DNA from: JBEIDK01 sp040383485
GTDB taxonomy: Bacteria; Bacteroidota; Bacteroidia; UBA4408
Reading direction: 5' to 3'
NCBI GenBank assembly: GCA_040383485.1
Contig: JBEIDK010000013.1
Coordinates: forward strand, 1 to 42,482
DNA: 42,482 nucleotides
The translations under genes and the position numbers were made by a program. Shown here in pieces: positions 25,772 to 32,537 of this stretch. The notes under the pieces are model-generated. The model was not told where the DNA came from, made no database searches, and worked only from the letters and a program-made list of their open reading frames with translations. The first letter of the stretch is position 1; every line of letters begins with the position of its first letter.

Positions 25772-25787
25772 AAAAGGAAGAGATAAA

Positions 25788-26726
25788 ATGACGAATATTT
25801 TAATTACAGGTGGAGCAGGATTTATACCAAGTTGTTTAGCAGAAAAATTAGCAGAAAATCCAGATAATAATTTGGTGTTGATAGATAACTTTGTAACCGG
25901 ATTTAAAGAGAAAATACCTACTTCAAAGCATAATAATATTAAATTTATCAAGGCCGATTGTAATGACTTTATTGATATTTCTAGTATTTTTTCAAGATTT
26001 AGATTCGATTATGTTTTTCACTATGCAGCACTAGTTGGTGTTCTTAGAACATTAGATAATCCTGTTAAGGTTTTAAATGATATTACCGGTATAAAGAATA
26101 TTTTAACCTTGTGCAAAAACACTGGTGTAAAGAGAGTTTATTATTCTTCTTCATCAGAAGTATATGGAGAACCCGTTGAGTTCCCACAAAATGAACATAC
26201 AACACCACTAAACTCAAGACTACCTTATGCTATAGTTAAAAATGTTGGCGAGGCATTTTTAAAGTCATATAAGCAAGAATATGATTTAGACTACACTATT
26301 TTTAGATTTTTTAATACCTATGGTCCGAAGCAAAGCAAGGATTTTGTCGTAAGTAAATTTATTTTCGCAGCTTTAAAAAATAAAAACATTACCATTTATG
26401 GAGAAGGAAGTCAAACAAGGACTTTCTGTTATATTGATGATAATATTGAAGCAACTACCAATGCTTTTTATAATAATCTTTTTGTAAACGATGTGGTAAA
26501 TGTTGGAGGAGAAGATGAAGTTCCTATTTTAGAGTTGGCCAAATTAATAATAAAACTTACAGGTTCCGAATCAAAAATAGTACATCTGCCTGCACTAGAA
26601 GATGGTGATATGACCAGAAGAAAGCCAGACACTACAAAAATGAAACAACTTTTAAATAATAAAAAACTTATTGCGCTTGAAGAGGGTTTAAAAATGGTCA
26701 TTGCAAACCATAAATTAATAAAGTAA
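25788..26726 (+). CDS. NAD-dependent sugar-nucleotide epimerase/dehydratase
   Basis: A 312-residue extended short-chain dehydrogenase/reductase. The NAD-binding loop is ITGGAGFIPS at about 6-15, with Pro in place of the usual last Gly of GxxGxxG. The acidic residue for ribose binding is in LVLIDNF. The catalytic Ser/Thr lies in YYSSSSEVYGEP (about 118-129), and Tyr147 and Lys151 form the YxxxK pair in PYAIVKN. RFFNTYGPKQ and GEGSQTRTFCYIDD are typical of UDP-glucose 4-epimerase and UDP-glucuronate decarboxylase relatives. The exact substrate cannot be assigned; the rfbA neighbour suggests a nucleotide sugar for surface polysaccharides. The 16-base gap implies an operon with rfbA. Confidence 0.88.
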   Translation: MTNILITGGAGFIPSCLAEKLAENPDNNLVLIDNFVTGFKEKIPTSKHNNIKFIKADCNDFIDISSIFSRFRFDYVFHYAALVGVLRTLDNPVKVLNDITGIKNILTLCKNTGVKRVYYSSSSEVYGEPVEFPQNEHTTPLNSRLPYAIVKNVGEAFLKSYKQEYDLDYTIFRFFNTYGPKQSKDFVVSKFIFAALKNKNITIYGEGSQTRTFCYIDDNIEATTNAFYNNLFVNDVVNVGGEDEVPILELAKLIIKLTGSESKIVHLPALEDGDMTRRKPDTTKMKQLLNNKKLIALEEGLKMVIANHKLIK

Positions 26727-26760
26727 AAACATATTTTACTCTTCTTATTGTAAATATTAA

Positions 26761-28266
26761 ATGCATCAAGAACTATTAGAAAAGTGGAATTATTTATTTG
26801 CAAATGTCGAGCACATTTCCTTTTTAGAAACATTACTTGAAAACTACCTTCCAAAGTGTAGATGGTTTGGTGGCAAATCAAGAAAAATTGATTCAGTAAA
26901 TATTATAAATCACGTTTGCATAAGCGAAGAAAAGTATAATTTTTATTGCTGCATTGTGCAATGTAATTATTCAGATAATTTACATGAATGGTATTCGTTG
27001 CCTATAGCTATTTCAGATGATTCAAGCCTACAGTTAATAGCACAATTAAACATCAATCACTTTTTAATAGACGCTTTGCAAAGTGCTAATTTTAGAAAGC
27101 AGTTATACAAGGTTATGTGTAATGAAGAAAATATCTCAAATTTATTTGGATTTAAAAGCCAAAAAAATAATTTGAATGATGAGATTAGCTTAAATTCAAA
27201 GATTCTAAATGTTGAACAATCCAATACAAGTGTCATCTTTAACAATCGTTATTTTTTTAAATGGTTTAGAAAGGTAGACGTTGGCGAAAATCCAGACTTG
27301 CAAACCATTAAATTTCTTACTGAAGAAACAGCATTTAGAAACATTCCTTCTTATGTTTCACATATTAGTTGGAGAATTAATAATGACTTTGCACTCATAG
27401 GAATGATGCAGTTGGCAATAACTAATAATGGTGATGCTTGGTTTTATGTTTGCAATGATTTAAAGATTATATATTCTAACATATTAAATGGCACTATCAC
27501 TAATATAGAGTCAGGGATTTCTGCAGATTTTAAAAATAAAATTTCTTTATTGGGAAAAAGGACTGCGGAACTTCATAATAATCTTTCAAGCGGTAATGAA
27601 AAAAGTGGATTCAATTATGAACCATTTGATATTAGTTATCAAAATTGGATTTATGAATGTTTAGAAAATCTCATTGATAGTAAATTTAAGCTTCTTGAGG
27701 ATAATATTTCAAAAATTAATGATCAACTTCACTTTAAAATTAAAAAGATTTTCGATAAGAAACTAGGGCTAAAAAGTTATTTTCAACAACTTTTAATGAA
27801 CCCTGTTATTGCCAATAAAATTAGAACACACGGGGACTATCATCTTGGACAAGTATTGTTTAGTAATAATGATTTTTTTATTTTGGATTTTGAAGGAGAG
27901 CCAGATAAACCTCATGCAATGAGAAACATTAAATACACAGGAATTAGGGACGTTGCAGGTATGATACGTTCAATTGATTATGCTTCAAAAGCAGTATTGC
28001 TTCAGAACTTTAATCATGATGAACAGCAAAAATTAACTCAAACGGCTGTTGAATGGAACAGTATAGTAAGTTCTTTGTTTTTAGATAGTTACTTACAAAA
28101 TGCCAATAAAATAGTTCTACCCTCAAATGAAATTTGGCAACAACTTTTAAAACTTTACTTAATTGAAAAAACAATTTATGAATTAGGCTACGAAATTAAT
28201 AATAGACCTACCTGGGCTTCAATTCCTCTTGATAAACTTTTTGAAATAACCAATTCGCTGAGTTAA
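26761..28266 (+). CDS. Maltokinase-like phosphotransferase
   Basis: A 501-residue kinase-like protein. The N-terminal cap has LPKCRWFGGKSR (about 30-41), a hallmark of mycobacterial-type maltokinases. The C-lobe has the catalytic loop THGDYHLGQVL (about 356-366) and the metal-binding DFEGEPDKP (about 376-384), followed by GIRDVAGMIRSIDYAS, also family-typical. Maltokinase phosphorylates maltose to maltose 1-phosphate for glycogen synthesis through GlgE. Neither glgE nor trehalose synthase is nearby; the neighbours are rfbA and an epimerase 34 bases upstream, so the real acceptor sugar is open. No signal peptide; cytoplasmic. Confidence 0.83.
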   Translation: MHQELLEKWNYLFANVEHISFLETLLENYLPKCRWFGGKSRKIDSVNIINHVCISEEKYNFYCCIVQCNYSDNLHEWYSLPIAISDDSSLQLIAQLNINHFLIDALQSANFRKQLYKVMCNEENISNLFGFKSQKNNLNDEISLNSKILNVEQSNTSVIFNNRYFFKWFRKVDVGENPDLQTIKFLTEETAFRNIPSYVSHISWRINNDFALIGMMQLAITNNGDAWFYVCNDLKIIYSNILNGTITNIESGISADFKNKISLLGKRTAELHNNLSSGNEKSGFNYEPFDISYQNWIYECLENLIDSKFKLLEDNISKINDQLHFKIKKIFDKKLGLKSYFQQLLMNPVIANKIRTHGDYHLGQVLFSNNDFFILDFEGEPDKPHAMRNIKYTGIRDVAGMIRSIDYASKAVLLQNFNHDEQQKLTQTAVEWNSIVSSLFLDSYLQNANKIVLPSNEIWQQLLKLYLIEKTIYELGYEINNRPTWASIPLDKLFEITNSLS

Positions 28267-28393
28267 TAACAATTTATATTTTTGTAAAGCACTGTATTTT
28301 AATGCTTTATAAATGAGGTGGCATTCTCAATAAATTAATTGAATACATAGTTTGATAAAAAAGAAATTTAGTTGTGGAATTCATAAAATTCTA

Positions 28394-28425
28394 TTTGGCA
28401 AATAGCAACGAATAACATACTTTCG
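28394..28425 (+). promoter_or_regulatory. Candidate promoter of atpDC
   Basis: TTTG (28394-28397) is followed after 20 bases by TACTTTCG (28418-28425), one mismatch from the Bacteroidota -7 consensus TAnnTTTG and with the expected spacing. It lies about 50 bases before the atpD ATG in an AT-rich intergenic stretch. It shares the TTCGCGC 3' end with the candidate promoter of the M23 gene. Confidence 0.45.
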
Positions 28426-28477
28426 CGCAAAATTTATAACTACAAAAAATAGCATTTTTAATTTTTAATTCATTTTA

Positions 28478-29986
28478 ATGACAACTCAAACAGGCAAAAT
28501 CACAAAAATCATTGGACCAGTAATTGACGTTTCTTTTGACACTGAAGGAATGAAACTTCCTAACATTATGGATGCTTTGACAGTAACTAAAGAGAACGGT
28601 CAAACCATAGTTTTGGAATGTCAACAACATATCGGAGAAAATGCGGTTCGTACAGTATCTATGGATTCATCAGACGGTTTGCGCCGCGGAATGATTGTAA
28701 CAGGAACAGGTTCTCCTATTAAAATGCCAATTGGCGAGCAGGTAAAAGGACGTTTATATAATGTAGTAGGTGAGGCTATTGATGGTATTGGAGAAACTCC
28801 AAATCATAATGGCTACGCTATTCATCGTCAACCACCTAGATATGAAGATTTAGCTCCTGCTAACGAAGTTTTGTTTACCGGGATTAAAGTAATTGATTTA
28901 ATTGAGCCTTATGCCAAAGGTGGTAAAATTGGTTTATTTGGTGGTGCGGGTGTAGGTAAAACTGTACTTATCATGGAGTTGGTAAACAATATTGCTAAAG
29001 CATATTCTGGGTTATCAGTATTTGCTGGTGTTGGAGAACGTACCCGTGAAGGAAATGATTTATTGCGTGAATTTATTGAATCGGATGTAATTAAATACGG
29101 CGATGCCTTTAAGCATTCTCTTGAAGAAGGTGGTTGGGATTTAACGAAAGTTGATAAAGAAGCGTTGAAAGATTCCAAGGCTACCTTGGTTTTCGGACAA
29201 ATGAATGAGCCTCCAGGGGCACGTGCACGTGTTGCTTTATCAGGTTTAACAATGGCTGAATATTTCCGCGATGGAGATGGAGAAGGAAAGGGACGTGATA
29301 TACTTTTCTTTATCGACAACATTTTCCGTTTTACTCAAGCAGGTTCTGAGGTGTCTGCTTTGTTAGGGCGTATGCCTTCGGCGGTAGGTTACCAACCAAC
29401 CTTATCTACTGAGATGGGTGCCATGCAAGAGCGTATTACTTCAACAAAGCGTGGGTCTATTACATCGGTACAAGCAGTTTATGTACCTGCCGATGACTTA
29501 ACCGATCCTGCTCCAGCAACAACCTTCTCTCACTTAGATGCTACAACTGTATTGAGTCGTAAAATTGCAGAGTTAGGTATTTATCCTGCTGTTGATCCTT
29601 TAGATTCTACATCACGTATATTAAGCCCAGCTATTTTGGGTGATGCTCATTACAATTGTGCTCAAAGAGTAAAAGAAATATTACAACGTTACAAAGAATT
29701 ACAAGACATTATTGCAATCCTTGGTATGGATGAGTTAAGTGAAGAAGATAAATTAGTTGTATCACGCGCACGACGTGTTCAACGTTTCTTATCTCAACCA
29801 TTTTTCGTTGCGGAGCAATTCACAGGTTTAAAAGGAGTATTAGTTCCAATTGAAGAAACAATCAAAGGATTCAACATGATTTTAGATGGCAAAGTTGATG
29901 AGTATCCTGAAGCAGCGTTCAACTTAGTTGGTACTATTGATGATGCAATTGCAAAAGGTAAAAAATTAATGGCGGAAACGAAGTAA
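28478..29986 (+). CDS. atpD: F0F1 ATP synthase subunit beta
   Basis: A 502-residue catalytic subunit of F1. It shows the P-loop GGAGVGKT (about 155-162), GERTREGNDLLREF, GQMNEPPGARARVALSGLTMAEYFRD, the DILFFIDNIFRFTQAGSEVS block and the DELSEEDKLVV motif that contacts the gamma subunit. Length is slightly above the roughly 460-480 residues of most homologues, as in other Bacteroidota. It makes ATP at the inner face of the cytoplasmic membrane. Only atpC follows; alpha, gamma, delta and F0 genes are not in the window, so the genes are split into at least two loci. Its stop is followed within three bases by an inverted repeat. Confidence 0.98.
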   Translation: MTTQTGKITKIIGPVIDVSFDTEGMKLPNIMDALTVTKENGQTIVLECQQHIGENAVRTVSMDSSDGLRRGMIVTGTGSPIKMPIGEQVKGRLYNVVGEAIDGIGETPNHNGYAIHRQPPRYEDLAPANEVLFTGIKVIDLIEPYAKGGKIGLFGGAGVGKTVLIMELVNNIAKAYSGLSVFAGVGERTREGNDLLREFIESDVIKYGDAFKHSLEEGGWDLTKVDKEALKDSKATLVFGQMNEPPGARARVALSGLTMAEYFRDGDGEGKGRDILFFIDNIFRFTQAGSEVSALLGRMPSAVGYQPTLSTEMGAMQERITSTKRGSITSVQAVYVPADDLTDPAPATTFSHLDATTVLSRKIAELGIYPAVDPLDSTSRILSPAILGDAHYNCAQRVKEILQRYKELQDIIAILGMDELSEEDKLVVSRARRVQRFLSQPFFVAEQFTGLKGVLVPIEETIKGFNMILDGKVDEYPEAAFNLVGTIDDAIAKGKKLMAETK

Positions 29987-29988
29987 CA

Positions 29989-30097
29989 AGCCCCACCCAA
30001 CCTCTCCTAAGGGGAGGAGCAGTAGGACTTAAAAAATAATAATCAAGAAATTCACTTAACACAAGTCCTCCCTTTTGGGGAGGATTTAGGAGGGGCT
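29989..30097. repeat. Long inverted repeat with hairpin arms between atpD and atpC
   Basis: The left arm (29989-30030) begins AGCCCC and ends AGGACTT; the right arm (30063-30097) begins AAGTCCT and ends GGGGCT, the reverse complement order. Each arm is itself a hairpin: CCTCTCC-TAA-GGGGAGG on the left and TCCTCCC-TTTTG-GGGAGGA on the right. The about 32-base centre is AT-rich. The arms are imperfect copies. The element fills nearly the whole 113-base gap, and its right end supplies AGGAGG six bases before the atpC ATG, a good Shine-Dalgarno match. It looks like a REP or MITE-type repeat; no other copy was seen in this window. Confidence 0.72.
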
Positions 30098-30099
30098 AA

Positions 30100-30336
30100 A
30101 TGAACATAGACATAATCACACCAGACAAAAAATTATTTAGCGGCGAAATATCTGCTGTGCAGTTTCCAGGCACCAATGGAAGTTTTGGAATTTTAAATAA
30201 CCATGCCCCATTAATTGCCACCCTAAAAAAGGGCGATATAAAATTGACAGATGCTAGCAAACAAGAACAAACCTTTTCTGTAAACGGCGGTGTTGTTGAA
30301 GTATTGAATAATAATATTATTGTATTGGCAGACTAA
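30100..30336 (+). CDS. atpC: F0F1 ATP synthase subunit epsilon (short form)
   Basis: A 78-residue epsilon subunit, with only the N-terminal beta-sandwich domain: MNIDIITPDKKLFSGEISAV, FPGTNGSFGILNNHAPLIATL, and FSVNGGVVEVLNNNIIVLAD. The two C-terminal helices, which in E. coli and Bacillus mediate ATPase inhibition, are absent, as I recall for other Bacteroidota and Chlorobi. The domain is complete, so this is not a truncation by mutation. It is separated from atpD by a 113-base inverted repeat and followed by a strong terminator. Confidence 0.95.
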   Translation: MNIDIITPDKKLFSGEISAVQFPGTNGSFGILNNHAPLIATLKKGDIKLTDASKQEQTFSVNGGVVEVLNNNIIVLAD

Positions 30337-30357
30337 TAAACTCTAGTAAGATAAAAT

Positions 30358-30391
30358 AAAAAAGCCCCCGAAATTTCGAGGGCTTTTTTAT
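30358..30391. terminator. Bidirectional terminator after atpC
   Basis: AAAAAAGCCC-CCGAAATTTCG-AGGGCTTTTTT forms a stem of about ten pairs with one C-A mismatch, flanked by A and T runs. It lies 21 bases past the atpC stop and 33 bases past the stop of the convergent acyl-CoA dehydrogenase gene, and so can serve both. Confidence 0.9.
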
Positions 30392-30424
30392 TTCCGAGTT
30401 TTCTTAATTATTCATAATAAAAAT

Positions 30425-31567
30425 TTATTTTAATAGTTCTCTTGCAATTACGAGTTTTTGAATTTCTGAAGTACCTTCACCGATGGTACAAAGCTTTGAG
30501 TCACGATAAAATTTTTCAACAGGGAAATCTTTCGTGTAACCATACCCACCAAAAATTTGAACTGCTTCCGTGGCTGCCCTTACACATACTTCACTTGCAT
30601 AGTATTTAGCATAGGCGCCTTCTTTGGTAACTTTCATGCCTTTGTTTTTCATGTCGGCAGCTTTAAAAGTAAGCATTTCAGCAGCGTCTATTTCAGTTGC
30701 CATATCAGCTAACTTAAACGCAATTCCTTGAAAATGAGATATTGGCTTGCCAAATTGCTCTCTCTCTTTTGAGTATTTTAATGCCGCTTCGTAAGCTCCT
30801 TTTGCTATGCCTAAACTTAATGAAGCAATAGAAATGCGTCCTCCATCAAGAACCTTCATTGCCTGTACAAATCCATCTCCAACATTGCCTAATACCTGCG
30901 ATTTATGAACTTTACAATCGGTAAAAATCATTTCGGCAGTTTCAGATGCACGCATGCCTAATTTATTCTCTTTTTTACCTCCTGCAAAACCTGGTGTGCC
31001 TCTTTCAACAATGAAAGCGGTAATACCATGGCTATCTAAAAGTTCGCCAGTTCTTGCTAATACTACAGCTACATTGCCACTAATTCCATGTGTAATCCAA
31101 TTTTTAGCGCCATTAAGAATATAATAATCACCATCTTCTTTTGCTGTTACCTTCATTCTCATGGCATCGCTGCCAGTGCCAGCCTCTGTAAGTCCCCAAG
31201 CTCCAATCCATTCAGCCGTAGCTAACTTAGGCAAGTATTTTTTCTTCTGCTCTTCATTACCAAATGCTAAAATATGTCCGGTACATAAGCTGTTATGTGC
31301 TGCCATGCTTAATGCAATAGACCCGCAAATTTTTCCAAGCTCAGTTATGGCAGTAACATATTCAGTATAGGTAAGTCCGGAACCTCCGTATTCGGTAGGC
31401 ACTAAAACCCCCATTAAACCAAGCTCTCCTAATTTTTTAAAAACTTCAATAGGAAATTCTTGACTTTCGTCCCATTCCATTAGTCTTGGTCTTATATGTG
31501 TTTCACCAAACTTGCGAATAGTTTGAGCAATCATTTCTTGATTCTCATTTAAAGTGAAATTCATCAT
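30425..31567 (-). CDS. Acyl-CoA dehydrogenase (short form)
   Basis: A 380-residue enzyme of the short/branched/medium-chain type. It shows WGLTEAGTGSDA and AKNWITHG of the FAD-binding domain, REQFGKPISHFQGI, VQIFGGYGYTKDFPVEKFYRD and the catalytic Glu in IGEGTSEIQ (about residue 364). Length is standard. It acts in beta-oxidation or branched-chain amino acid breakdown with an electron-transfer flavoprotein. ATG codons at 31567 and 31564 are adjacent; either may be used. It is alone on the minus strand, 90 bases downstream of the methyltransferase gene, and shares a terminator with atpDC. Confidence 0.96.
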   Translation of the reverse strand: MMNFTLNENQEMIAQTIRKFGETHIRPRLMEWDESQEFPIEVFKKLGELGLMGVLVPTEYGGSGLTYTEYVTAITELGKICGSIALSMAAHNSLCTGHILAFGNEEQKKKYLPKLATAEWIGAWGLTEAGTGSDAMRMKVTAKEDGDYYILNGAKNWITHGISGNVAVVLARTGELLDSHGITAFIVERGTPGFAGGKKENKLGMRASETAEMIFTDCKVHKSQVLGNVGDGFVQAMKVLDGGRISIASLSLGIAKGAYEAALKYSKEREQFGKPISHFQGIAFKLADMATEIDAAEMLTFKAADMKNKGMKVTKEGAYAKYYASEVCVRAATEAVQIFGGYGYTKDFPVEKFYRDSKLCTIGEGTSEIQKLVIARELLK

Positions 31568-31656
31568 TGTTTATGTTTTAAATTATTTTGGCTGACAAAG
31601 AAAACAAATTTATAATAGCTCTAATATTCTTTAATTAATTTTTGGGTTTTCTGACC

Positions 31657-32415
31657 TTAATTCCATTTACTACAACAAATAGAAGCTGCAATGGCAATAT
31701 TTAATGATTCGGCAAAGGTGGTATTGGATTTTTTTATTGTAATTGGATTTGTAATAAACGGCAAATTACTTTTTGAAATACCTTTCGATTCGTTTCCTAA
31801 CAACAATATCCCAGTTGGAGCAAATTCAACTTCATTAATATTTTCTCCTTCTAGTAAAGTGCCGTAAATAGTTACTTTTTGATTTTTCGCTTTTTCTAAA
31901 AGACTAGTAATGTTTGTATAATAGATATCTGTATTACATATGGAGCCCATGCTAGCCTGCACCACTTTAGAGTTGTAACAATCTACAGAATTGTTGCTAC
32001 AAACTATACTTTTTATTCCAAACCAATCAGCAGTTCTTATTATTGTGCCAAGGTTTCCTGGGTCTTGTATATCATCTAATACAATTATTTTCTCTTCATC
32101 AAGTTTAAGATTGTCAATTTTATTTTCGTTAGTTTTTACTATTGCAATGCAATTTTGAGGAGTTATTAAAGCGGATAATTTTACTAATGTTTTTTCATCA
32201 ACAATTGAAACTTCAATGTTTTTCTTTTTTATAGTTAACATTACATCATCTGAAAACAAAATGTTCTCCGTCATGAAAAGTTCTTGAACCAAGTCTGTTC
32301 TAGAAATGAATTCTGAAATAATTTTAACACCTTCAATAACAAACAAACCATGCTCTTGTCTAAATTTTTTTTGATGTAGAGCCGTTATTAGTTTTTGTTT
32401 ATTATTGGTCAACAT
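31657..32415 (-). CDS. SpoU/TrmH family RNA 2'-O-methyltransferase
   Basis: A 252-residue SPOUT methyltransferase. An N-terminal substrate-binding domain (KFRQEHGLFVIEGVKIISEFI) is followed by the knotted SAM-binding domain with DDIQDPGNLGTIIRTADWFG (motif 1), LLLGNESKGI (motif 2) and TTFAESLNIAIAASICCSKW (motif 3). It should methylate a ribose 2'-OH of rRNA or tRNA; the target nucleotide cannot be read from the sequence. It is divergent from the Asp-box cargo gene and upstream of an acyl-CoA dehydrogenase gene on the same strand. Confidence 0.94.
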   Translation of the reverse strand: MLTNNKQKLITALHQKKFRQEHGLFVIEGVKIISEFISRTDLVQELFMTENILFSDDVMLTIKKKNIEVSIVDEKTLVKLSALITPQNCIAIVKTNENKIDNLKLDEEKIIVLDDIQDPGNLGTIIRTADWFGIKSIVCSNNSVDCYNSKVVQASMGSICNTDIYYTNITSLLEKAKNQKVTIYGTLLEGENINEVEFAPTGILLLGNESKGISKSNLPFITNPITIKKSNTTFAESLNIAIAASICCSKWN

Positions 32416-32537
32416 TAGTTTACATTAATTATACAATGCTAAAATAAATTTGCACAAAATTGGTTTCTTAACATAAAATAAATAAACTTGTTGAAACAAA
32501 ATTGTTTTAACTCTGTCACTATTAATTTCTAAACCAA

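Noticed and set aside
28285..28309. Hairpin TAAAGCA / TGCTTTA after the maltokinase-like gene
   Set aside because: The stem is only seven pairs, AT-rich, with a loop of 11 bases and no T-run after it, so it is a poor terminator.
28909..29322. Long open frame on the strand opposite atpD
   Set aside because: It lies wholly inside the highly conserved atpD gene and its translation resembles no protein I know; it is a by-product of atpD codon use.
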